Assembly (NCBI GenBank): GCA_022315425.1 | Contig: JAIUPT010000031.1 | Location: 558,001-622,000, forward strand | Source of the DNA: Pseudevernia furfuracea | Lineage: Eukaryota > Ascomycota > Lecanoromycetes > Lecanorales > Parmeliaceae | DNA: 64,000 bases | Direction: 5' to 3' | Shown here: in pieces, positions 33,573 through 43,865 of the stretch | Numbering within the stretch: the stretch's first letter is position 1 | Layout: every line of letters starts with the position of its first letter | Program-made: the position numbers and the translations under genes | The notes under the pieces: model-generated | Seen by the model: the letters and a program-made list of their open reading frames with translations, nothing else | The model's database searches: none | Told to the model about the DNA's origin: nothing

Positions 33573-35045
33573 GTCGACGACTGCTTTTGGTGAGATTCGA
33601 AGCGGTATATATATCTAGTTGATCTCTGGAAGCGGTTGTAGTATGGGCTGTCAGCGGATTACTAGTAGAAGCGATACTGGGTTGGAAAAGAGACCCGGAC
33701 ATCCGACCCCATTTTCTAGTATGAGATAATGCAATAAAGATAAAATGGAATTAAATCTCTGCTTTGACATTTCGAACTTGGCCTATCTGGGTGGTAAATG
33801 CACTTTTCACAAGCTCGATCCTTGAACAGGCTTGGATCTTAGGCATCGCTTCGTCAATGCCAATCCATCGGCGCCTGGGAAGTACGTGTATATGGCTGGC
33901 CTAGCGAGTGGGTATTTAATTTCGAAGTGTCCTGACGATCCGGTTTCAATCAAGCGTGACTGAGTGCCATCCCAAACCAACTGCGGGCAAGGGACTAACG
34001 AGTACGTATTGACACTTAGTTGATATACAGTGAGAGCACATTTCGATGAAATTGAGGCGCAACTCAGGTATCTATCCACCTCATTGTGACACGCGTAAAG
34101 ATAGACCCTCGAAACATTATTAGGAACGTCTTTCGCATAACAGTCTTCTCCCACAAACGACCGTCGTGTAGTGAATCAAAGAATATCCAGTTGGAATGCT
34201 TGGCGCTGAGTTCTCTATAGTCAAATCAACAAATCTAACAGATACGTGAAATGTGCCTATATATATATATAAATACTCTTGATATTCTGATGTCAGCGCA
34301 GCGAGAAGACCGAAAACGTATCTAGAGATACGAAGAATATAATAATTCGTCAATTTGTATGAGAAACTTGGGATTATGAGCCTCAATTCTTGAACCCCTT
34401 GTACTTTCATCAAAATTGGATTTTTTTTTTAAATAGTTACTTTCACTGCATTAGAATCGCAATGTCAAGAATATTTTATTGATATACTTTTTCTACGCAT
34501 ACTATGTTTTATGAGTACTGTGACAGGTATGGGAGATTTTGGTGCCGAACAATTTCGTCCCTCACACAAAGCAAGGAGAGTGATTAATTGATAGGTACTT
34601 GAAAAGTAAGGTCGTTGGAGTTGGTTTAGTAGTTGTAATAGGTTCGATTCCTATTGGCGCTGGTACCATGGTGTTGCGGTGCTTTCCTTTTGTACCTACG
34701 GAGGTCTGCACGTAAAGTCCTGCACCTGCCAAGACTTTACGCTTGGACCTCGGATAACGCCCCGCCTATCATTTTGGGGCCGCTTTCCGATATCAGGGTT
34801 AGGGCTACCGCTAGCGCATGTGCAGGGCTTTAACCTCCGTAGGCAACAACTGCATTCATCCGCTACTACTACGGAGTACACTAATGTACTTAAGCTTACC
34901 TTAGCAAAGCTCTATGAATTTTGATAACAGTTCCTATTATTGGCTGATGAAACAGTCTTTTGTTTTCAATACTCGACTATGTCATTGTGTTTTCGCGGTG
35001 TAATTTTTGTTGAACGTCGCAATATTTCAACACACGCCCGGCAAC
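33573..35045. other. AT-rich intergenic region
   Basis: About 1.5 kb, notably AT-rich between 34200 and 34530 (including an alternating TA run and a T10 tract). It carries the inverted-repeat element at 34695-34843. No gene supported. Confidence 0.5.
34695..34843. mobile_element. MITE-like element with terminal inverted repeats
   Basis: A 149-bp GC-rich block in AT-rich DNA. Its ends are perfect inverted repeats (CCTACGGAGGT at the left, ACCTCCGTAGG at the right); with a 7-base interruption the similarity extends inward through TAAAGYCCTGCAC. Inside the left arm a 9-bp hairpin (34711-34719 pairs with 34733-34741, 13-base loop). No coding capacity. No clear target-site duplication was found. 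Structure fits a non-autonomous DNA element; superfamily unknown. Confidence 0.6.
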
Positions 35046-36336
35046 ATGTCGAAATCTTCAGATCCAGATCATTTCTTTCAAACGAGGTAGCTTGCCTTCC
35101 GCTAAAGATTTGGTACACTCATCCTGACTACTCGTCAGTCATTCCCTCGCTGAAACCAGCCGCAGAGCCCTCAAATCCAAAAACGACCATGGCTCCCCAA
35201 TTCTTCTTCAAAGTAAAATCCTCGCCATCATCTCCCATCCTGCAGACCTGGGCGCTGTATACGTAGCCGAGAGTGCTGGGACAGCAAGGAGGGTAGTGCT
35301 CGAAGTAGGTGAGAGCATCTTGGCCTTGTTGATACCGTATATCCTGCTGAAACTAAGCATCCCAAAGACTGGTGAATCCTCCCATATTTATCGTGGACCT
35401 ACGACACCCCTTACCTCGCTCGCTCTCTCTACTACACCCAGTAATGACTCCGTCTTCGCTGGTTCCTGGGATAAATCCATCTGGTCTTGGAAAAGGACCA
35501 CTCGGGCCCCACAACGCCGCTACTTTGGTCATTCCGACTTCGTGAAAGCCCTTCTCTGCATTCGTGTCGACGGTGCAGATGTACTCATATCTGGCTCAGC
35601 AGATGCTTCCATTATCCTCTGGGATATTGAGACTGGTGAGAAGCTACATACGTTGAAAGGAGGGCACACGAGAGGAATCTTGGACTTAGCCGTCGACCCT
35701 ATCACATACCTATCATCACCGTTAACGGAACATGACGGAGCGCCGATAGTAATGTTCAGTGCGGGAAGTGATAGAGAGATCAGGAGGTGGCGTATCAGCA
35801 GCGACCTCTCTACTGCCAGCGAGACTGAGACGGACAAACCTGTCCTCCAGCACGAGACAAGCGTGTACGGGTTACATTTCGACGCTGACGACGACTTGTG
35901 GACGGCAAGCGCCGACGGCACCGTGAAGTGCCTAAGCAGGGAAAGTGGGTGGCAAGCTGACACCACGCTCGTGCATGGAGACTATGTCCGAGCAGTGACC
36001 GTCGATGAGAGAGGTGGTTGGGTCGTCAGTGCTGGCAGAGATGAGGACGTGAAAATTTGGGACAGGGCGAGTGGCAAGTTGCATCATACCTTCTCAGGGC
36101 ATTTTGAGGAGATCACTGGGATGTTGTTGACAGACCAGACGGTGGTAACGGTGAGCATAGATGCTACCATCAGGCGATGGTCGTTGAAGGCCGAGGACCT
36201 GGGGAAGGCTGTGACGGAAACCGAAGAGGCAAAGAACGGGGTCGAAAGGGAAGAGAAGCTAGTGCAAAAGAAAGGAATAATAACGGACGATGAAGAGAGA
36301 GAACTTGCGGAGTTGATGGAAAGTGATGGTGAATAA
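35046..36336 (+). CDS. WD40-repeat protein, function unknown
   Basis: Beta-propeller protein with about six WD-like repeats. Exons 35046-35086, 35139-35304 and 35368-36336 give 391 aa. Start MSKSSDPDHFFQT; the joint gives SHSLAETSRRALKSKNDHGS. WD words include WDKSIWSWKR, DASIILWDIETGEKLHTLKG, DREIRRWRI, GTVKCLSRE, DEDVKIWDRASGKLHHTF and DATIRRWSL. The C-terminus is acidic (DDEERELAELMESDGE). The second intron (63 bp, donor GTAGGT) is a multiple of three without a stop; retention would insert about 21 mostly hydrophobic residues and disturb blade 1, so I prefer the spliced form (RRVVLETGESSHIYRGP). The partner or pathway cannot be deduced. Confidence 0.85.
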
Positions 36337-36438
36337 GGCACTTGCTGGCTGGCTTAGAAATACCACGATTGCATTTCCAGTATTACGTCCGATATCAAGA
36401 CGGCAACCTCGTCATCCAATGCGCTTCAATGTGACATT

Positions 36439-39161
36439 CTAGTACTCGCTCAATCTCAGCTTCTTCCCAACAGCCCGCCTTGCATTGCCTATTGCCTTCT
36501 CACTCGGCCTATCCTTCTCCTCTTGACTAGCTTTAAGCGCTTGTAGCAGCATTCCTAAATAATCATAGAATCAGCATGTCTCTTTTAGGATCAGATCTGA
36601 GTTATGGGACAGGTCCCGGGAATGCTTTAGTTCTGCAACAAGTTTTGCAGCTCAAAATGCTGAGCGAATCAGGCAGAAATGGCGCGGAACAGATAACTCA
36701 CCAGCATCGAAGAAGCCATCTGTGTGCGCCTTATCAGCAGGATATTCCTGAATATTCCGAGGAGAATACTCACAGCCACCTAATCCATCATCGTCACTCT
36801 CCTCTTTCATATCGTCCGCATGATCATCTTCCCCTTTAATTGCCCTTCCTCTCTTTGGCACAACTTCTGGTCTCTCCACCTCCCTCGCTCGACTAGCCTT
36901 GTGGCTTCTACTCTTTTGCTGTGTGGACCTCAAGAGTCTTCTGATCTCCAGAAAATAGCTCTCAAGTGCATCAATGAATCGCTTCGTCTGTCTATGTTTG
37001 CTACTTGCGCAAATAGATATAGAGTCATCTTTGATAATGTAGCCAATACCAAAGCCGTCGGCCGAGGTAGGGCCAAACCCAAAGTGTCTGAGTGCAGGGT
37101 TGCCGCAATTGGAGGTGGAGAGAATGCTCGTATTGATTTTATCCCACCCGCTGTCCGCGAACAGGGCGGGCATTTGTTGCGTAGGCTGCTTGGCGTGCGG
37201 AGAGGGCGAAACGGAGCGGTTTTCTTTGGTGAACGAATTACGATTAGGTGATCCGACCTCTGAGCCCGCGTCTACTGGGCTCGAGTAGCCATTCGAGCTC
37301 ATGCCGTTGCTGCTTGCGGCCTCGGCTCCTTCTTCGTCGACGGCGCGCTGCCAGACGCAGTAAAGGGCGTAGAGGTGGCGGTCTTGGCCGAGCGCTTTGG
37401 CACACTCTTTAGTATGGGCTGTATGCTTTTGTGTTGCTTTCCGCAAAGCTTCGACCTTTTTGGTACCAGGGTTCTCGCCCCAAAAGGTGCGAACGAAGTC
37501 CGTAGACTCTGAAGAGACGGCCCGTATGGCTTCAGTCCGGCCGTGGAGGAAGACCTTGGTCATGGCTGGCTCGTAGACGTTTTCTACGCGGCCATAGAGG
37601 CCGTAGTAGGCGGCTTGGAATGCCATTTGGACAAAAGCGTCTGGAGAGAAGCCCGTTGAGGTCATAAAATTCTTTCCGTACCCGGTGAACTCCAACGTCT
37701 GGAACTCGTTCTGCTGGATGAGATCCGCTAGCCTTGTTTCAGCAAATCGTAATGCAGTGCTGAGCTCCGGTAGCATGTCCCATTCTAACTTGTGCGGCGT
37801 TGTGCTGACGTCTCCAAAGCTATCTGGATCTCTCTTCGATGGGTCAGGACTCTCCGATGCCCACAGACTGGGAGCCTGTCCGTTGATACTCTTAGCGAAT
37901 CGTAGAATGGTGTCAGTGTAAAGGTCGCTGGCAAATCGCAGGACTGTATGACCGTCGACACCAGTATGCTCAAAGTTGATACCTGCACTGCCGTTCTTGC
38001 ATACAATGATCTGCATCTTATCGTACCATCGATTTGTACAGGTGCCGACTTGGACGCCTTTCACAACTTCACTTGTGCCGCAGAGCATGTTTCCGCACAG
38101 TTGAGCGCTTGTTTGTGGCTCAGTATAGTCAAGACATAAGATAAATAATGCAGAATCCACGATGCCTAGACAGTCAGCGTTGTTCGAGTCCTCTTCTCGC
38201 GTTAGGACATCCCTTAGTCCTGACCAGATTTTTCGATTCTCCGTACTTAGTACCCCGAGTGCACCTTTTGCTGCTTCTTGTATGGGTGTTTCCTCGGCAT
38301 CATCGACAATGACCTGCAGGTTCAGTGCCATATCTTTCTCCGTCATGATCAGGTCTGCGTTGTCATCTAAGACATCGAACCAGTAGAATTGCCCCTTGCA
38401 AAGCACGACAACATGCTTCGCACCGCTATCTTGCGCAATCTGACATCCATTTTCTGTTGGTACGCGGGCGGTGCCAAAGAGTCTCGAATACTGGTACATA
38501 CAGAGTGGGGTCCCTTTGAGAGTATCTGGCGGTAGCTCTTCCTTCCGGACTGCACGAACAAAGCAGAGAGCAGATATGACGAGGGATGCGGCACGTGTGA
38601 CTTGGTTGTTCCGAGCTGGTGTAGGGTCATCCTCAAGGAGAAAGAAGGGATTCAGGTTCAGAACGACGGGATTATCAAAATTCAAATACGAGTCGTACCC
38701 TGGAAGCACGCTGTCAGTCTCGAGAATGCCACAAGTTGCAGGCGTATAGTCGAGAAGACATGTGGAGACGTACAAAACTGCTCGATGTAGCTTGTCTTTC
38801 CCGTGGCATATTTATTGAGTCTCGCCTGTAGCTCAAGACCCTCTCCTTTCAAGAATTCTTGCGCCGCCGCAGCTGTGTCTTCTTGCTCTCGTTTGCTTTG
38901 AAGTGGCCGGAGCACATCCCGATACTTTTTGAGGGTACTTCCGAGTTCTGGTATGGGCAATTTTGGGAGCTTGTCTTGAGCGGCGAATGTGATCCCTGGT
39001 TGGTGCTTCGCTCCGTGTGATGCTAGAGGTTCTCGCTGCGAGGCGGGGTATGACTGCTGTGTGCTTTTTGGCGAAGAATGGTCGGCATCGGAGACGGGAG
39101 GCTGTGAATTCGCCAATGACTCGTTCAGAGACTTAGGCATGGTGAAGGTGCGTACTGTCAT
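36439..39161 (-). CDS. Carnitine O-acetyltransferase (Yat2/FacC type)
   Basis: Transfers acetyl groups between CoA and carnitine, allowing acetyl units to move between cytosol, peroxisome and mitochondrion. Four exons (38774-39161, 36774-38699, 36702-36719, 36439-36554) give 815 aa. Exon 3 is an 18-bp microexon encoding GFFDA. Features: N-terminal choline/carnitine acyltransferase signature region (LPKLPIPELGSTLKKYRDVL), NPFFLLEDDP, the catalytic His in NFEHTGVDG (about residue 374), and FGFGPTSADGFGIGYIIKDD near the C-terminus. The tail is long and charged, ending GKKLRLSEY, as in cytosolic Yat2-like enzymes. No mitochondrial presequence or peroxisomal SKL/AKL end is seen, so a cytosolic location is likely. 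A second in-frame ATG at 39140 is an alternative start. Confidence 0.92.
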
Positions 39162-40923
39162 GGTGAAGAGATTTTAGTCAGGTGAACGTAGGAGACACCA
39201 GCGTCGAGATAAACAAGAGCTTCAAAGCACTTCTGTAGACGTAGTATGAAGGCATTGGACTCAGCAACAGCAAGATGTGGAAGAAACAGGAATCCTAGCA
39301 ATGATGCTCATTGAGGAGTTGTATGACAAAGGTCAGGCTAATGCTGTCGCCAAATGATGTGGACCTTGGACCCCGCGATGAGGTCAGAAGTTGCGCTGTA
39401 TTGTTCTTTGTGGTCCATGGAGAAGAGGGAGATGGCAGGGCTTTTGTATCATGCACTAAGTGAAAGACTGAGTACCTACGAGCCTACCTCATGACCACCA
39501 ATTCGACTGTCACACTTTATTTAACAAGTACTCTCCATGCACACGGCCCCCCTTCGATCACCCGTCGTTCATGCACTTCAACTCAATGATAGATCAATGA
39601 GTGGCCTGTTGCCCGGACGAATGGCGTTCACGCGTAATGAGATGCAGCAAAAGGTAGTCGTGTGCGATAGGTCTTTCGGGCGTCCAGTACGGACGAGGGG
39701 ATGCGCCTAGGTAGACCGGAAGATACGAACCTTCAGACCAACATGCAACTGCTTGCTGTTGATGAGTAGCTCCCGACGAGCGCGTTCAGGCCCAACGTCA
39801 GCGCCGTGGCGACTCGTGGCGGGCGGCGGCCTATAATACCCCGCGTGGTCAGAATGTGGGGGGTTCCTCTGCGGGGAGAATTGGCCTGAATGGCCCAATC
39901 CCTGCAGCCATGCGGCTTGGTACTCGCACATCGTAGGGCGATCGTTGAGGCTCTTCGGGATTATATGAAAAGTTGGACTTGTGAATTCATTTCCACGTAA
40001 CCAGGCGTGACTCTGTGAGAAGTTTGGCGTTCTACATAGCAAGTGTGAGGTGTCATATGCAGCTATCTCCTGAAACTCCCTGTGCTAAGCCATGTTTCGT
40101 CTGTCTAGACACACATACTAAAACATCGTGACCATTATATTCACTTGGGACACATATGTTAGGAGGATACTGGCGCTCCCTCGACTGAGAACCCAAAGGT
40201 TAGAGAAGGAAGCTTGTTTCCACTCCGCTGTCTCACAAAATAGAATATTCGAGCCGTCCGCCTTCGACTTGAGCATGGAAACCAGTGCAGCATTGGTACG
40301 TACAAGCCTCAAGGGTACCAATGCGAGTAGTGCGGTCCCTGTAGAATGGAGCCCTGGGAGATACTTGCAGGATTAAGGACGGAAAAAGGCCGAAGCTATA
40401 ACTGTAAGATTTGAAGGCTTCGTAGCCCGTCTGATGAAAGTATGTGTTTTTGAAAGCCTTAAGGACCTACTCTACAGCTGTTGGTCGACACTTGAATAGC
40501 TGGGCAAGGCTTGATCATGAGTGGTCTGAAAAGCTATGGCGCATTACCGTCTAAGTTTGCGAGGTGAATACCTTCTGCACTCCGGTGAGGCAGAGTTGGT
40601 GACACTGTTCTTGGAACGTAAAAGGAGAGATTGGTCGTCAACTCTGGATGAAGAGTGCGCTACGGAGACACATGAAAAGAAAGAGGCGGGGACCTGAACC
40701 TGAACGCGCTAGTGCAGCCCTATCACATTGATGCTTTAGACAGCTTCAAACCACCACATTGGTGAAATGATCGTAAAGTTTCCTCTTCATACACCCCTCC
40801 TTTACATCAGTGCTCTTTCTCGGGAGCATTTCAAGCGTCAAATCGACCATCTAATATCATTGTCCAGCAAATTACCAAGGGCAAGATACCATTTCCTTCC
40901 AATTTTCACCCAAAATTTCAGCC
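39162..40923. other. Intergenic region between the acetyltransferase and YAG7-like genes
   Basis: About 1.76 kb between divergent genes. A 111-codon Pro-rich frame on the minus strand (39707-40042) has no splice or family support. The rest should be promoter and 5' leader sequence. Confidence 0.45.
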
Positions 40924-42591
40924 ATGTCTACCGCCCAAGTCTCCAACTCATTAGCTCACTCTGAGTCTAAGAGTGCGAGGAAGAAGAAAGCCAAGGCTGA
41001 AGCCCCAATTCAAATAGCAGCTTCATCAACAGAGCCGGAATCTGGAGCTGGGCAAACAGCCGTTGATGGCGGCGCAACCGGGGCAGATGGGTCGTATGAA
41101 AGTCCTTATATCAAGGAGCTGTACAAGTAGGCGCACTATTCGTTGAGCTCGGGCCTCTAATATCATCCGGAAGGCTAATACGACCTCCTTTAGGAATATC
41201 CGCAACATCAAGAAGAAGCTGGTAAGGAAACCCTTGTGCACGTTCACTGCAAATCCCCTGATCATGGAGCAATTAGAATGCCACCCAAAAGGTTGATTCT
41301 ATCATCGCCGAGAACCCAGGCTCATCCCTCGACGAGCTTCTTTCCACCCGCAAGATTAACCAAGACCAAAAAGCTCAAGCTCAAAAGAAACCTTCGCTAC
41401 AAGCTTCTCTTACACAGCTCGAGGAACAGATCGCTCAGTACAAGCAGTTCGACGAAGACTATCAGAAGCGCTTGTCCGCAGAAAAATTAGCTCTCGAGAC
41501 TGCACACACAGATGAACTGCACAAGGTCAAGGAAGCTGCAATCGCAGAGGCAGCAGCGGAGGGCAAGAAAGAAGCTAAAGACAACCTACTCGTGCTGAGC
41601 AAATTCCTGAGGGCGGCAGCAGCTAAGCGGCAGGGTGGCGATGAGACTTCACCCGAGAACCGGGCTTTCGAAGGTGCTCTGCTGCTGGTCTACGGAGGCG
41701 AAGTTGGTGCGGTCGTGGCAATGGAGAGCTTGATTGCTGGCAGCGATGAAATGGTGCCAACAGTTGATCAGACTCCCTCAGAGTTTACCTGTAAGTCTTT
41801 TGGCCCACTTTTGGCCCATAGCTCCTATCTATTATCTCTGAGGTCGATCTGCTAACATGTCATGCATAGACAAGCAAGTCCGAGACCTAGCGTTTGAGTA
41901 TGCCCCATACGCAGCGGAAGAAGCTTGGGCAGAAGAAGTCGCTCAGTCAGAGCCAGCACCTCCCGCTGCCGAAGACTCGTCTGCGACGATTGGGACTGAC
42001 CCAACGGTTGCTCATGCCGGGCTCACAGAGATCGACGATTCAGCTGAGCCTACAGTGAACGGAGTCTCTGCACATGTCGACACTCCCAGTGTGCCAGACC
42101 CGTCCAGCATCGATGCTGGTGCGGCCAACGCAGCCGCCGGAACAAATTGGGAGGCTAAGGATCCAGCTTCTGCTGGTTCTGGCCACGACGAATGGGTCGA
42201 GATCCCTCGTGATCCTACCGAGACGGACACTGGGAACTCAGCCACACCCGCAGGGATGACAAGTACCGCGAGCTGGGCCGAAGACGTTCCTACTGAACCC
42301 ACTGATTCCATGCCGACTCCAGCATATGCGCAGACCCCAGCGGACGGCGGTGACGGTTTTCATGAAGTCCAGCATCATCGTGGCGGGCGGGGTCGCGGTG
42401 GTGGCCAAGGAGAGCATCGTGGTGGTAACCGTGGTGGCCGTGGCTTTAGGGGCGACCGTGGAGAAGGCGGAGGACGTGGTCGCGGAGGCTATAGAGGAGA
42501 TCGTGGTGGAGGAGAAGGTGGTCAACGTGGTGGTGGACGTAACCGTGGTGGATTCCGAGGCAACCGTGGGCGTGGCGACGGAGCCCAATAA
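40924..42591 (+). CDS. YAG7: YAG7-like protein with C-terminal RGG domain
   Basis: Likely ribosome- or mRNA-associated protein. Exons 40924-41126, 41194-41221 (28 nt), 41277-41790 and 41870-42591 give 488 aa. The N-terminal conserved block is SPYIKELYKNIRNIKKKL followed by NATQKVDSIIAENPGSSLDE and a helix with QASLTQLEEQIAQYKQFDED, matching the YAG7/Caprin-like dimerisation region of fungi. The middle is acidic and Ala/Pro-rich. The last 70 or so residues are a dense RGG/GRGG box (HHRGGRGRGGGQGEHRGG and on), an RNA-binding, arginine-methylated type of tail. All introns are short, with closing phases. The role is inferred from family resemblance. Confidence 0.85.
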
Positions 42592-43865
42592 GGTAGGCCA
42601 GTTGCACTGACCCCGCACTACCTGTCGCATTGGCTCCTTTGTGCGTCCGATCCTTGAACATGTGAGATCCTCCTTTGGGTGATGCAAAAGGGAGAAGTGG
42701 GAAAAGCTAGAACGAGGAGCAGTCTAGCATTTCACTCTATATGGCTGCCGATGCTTGGGCATAGCTGTTCACGTTGCATGCATAGCGGGTGCATTGCGTC
42801 TCGAGCGAGTCTACCAGAAAGATGTTTCCTCAGACAGATTCCACCATGATTTGAGAATTAGCCTTGCTGTTACATGCTATCAGCTACAAGACTCGGCGTC
42901 CTTTCTACCTACTTTATGTCCGACAGCCCTTTTGAAGCAGTCGGCCGCGGCCGGTTCATGCAATGCAATGTGCGGCTATCATCCGGACTAGGGCTGAATC
43001 ATCAAACGTGATCTACTGCAAGGTACCTTGCCGACATGCTTGATCACTTCTTTTGTACCATGGTTTTTCCTCTCATGGAATTGTGAAAATTGCCCTGGGC
43101 AATAATGCCTTCATTGCTCGGTGAAGGGCCTGTTGTGAGGAATTTGGACTAGGGATGACCAAATTCACAACACGAGCTTTGACGTTTTGCTCATGAAGGC
43201 CTTGGTCAATGTAGAGTCAATTCTTACTCATGGTGCATACTGGTCAGGTTGTGAAGGGATAGAATCCATTGTTCTGCAAAACAAAGCAATCAACAAGACC
43301 ATTCCTTTGCACTTACGTCAACTTGGACCACATTCCAGGTTAATGGCTTCTCATACAGTAGCAATAATAGTACGTATGGCCTTTTTGATTTTGGAATGCT
43401 TTACTCGTAGAGTACTTCATACAGCGTACATATGATTGAACCGTCCACTCCTGATGAAATCCATGATCTGATAAGAGCCAAGCCTCCGCACCTCGGCAGT
43501 TGGTGCGTGGGTGCGTCATTGTTGGCGCGGACACTAAGCCCTAAAACCTTGGCGCTAGCGACACTCCAGACCTCAACCAACGTCTGCACCACAACGAAAT
43601 CATTTTAGCAAGTCCTCTGGGCAAGTAAGTGAGCAATGGATGTCGGAGATCCTCATATAACTCCCTGAAATTACTGTTACCTGCTTCTTGTCATATTCTG
43701 CGCCTAGGGAGGCACAAGATCCACTCTTCGCCCCCCTTGGCATGCGACAAGAAGACTCGAACAACACCACTGGCCTGACACTCTGTTTACTCCATCGATC
43801 TGTGGTACTGGATCGCTCCGTTGACTGTAATTGGAGGGAAAATATCATTCGCCGTATTCGCCGCA
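42592..43865. other. Intergenic region upstream of the histone demethylase
   Basis: 1.27 kb between two genes on the same strand. No supported gene; it contains YAG7 3' UTR and the KDM4-like promoter. Confidence 0.45.

Noticed and set aside
34638..34654. tRNA T-arm-like sequence (perfect 5-bp stem with TTCGATT loop)
   Set aside because: No matching acceptor stem upstream and no room for an anticodon arm, so it is not a tRNA gene; at most a fragment or chance.
28663..35045. Biosynthetic or defence gene cluster in the gene-poor island
   Set aside because: No core enzyme, transporter, transcription factor or nucleotide-binding receptor domain was found there.
39707..40042. 111-codon Pro-rich minus-strand frame
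   Set aside because: No domain, no neighbouring exons with consistent phase, and no conserved segment recognised.
42238..42687. Thr/Ser-rich frame antisense to the RGG box
   Set aside because: It results from the repetitive GGT/CGT codons of the YAG7-like RGG tail.
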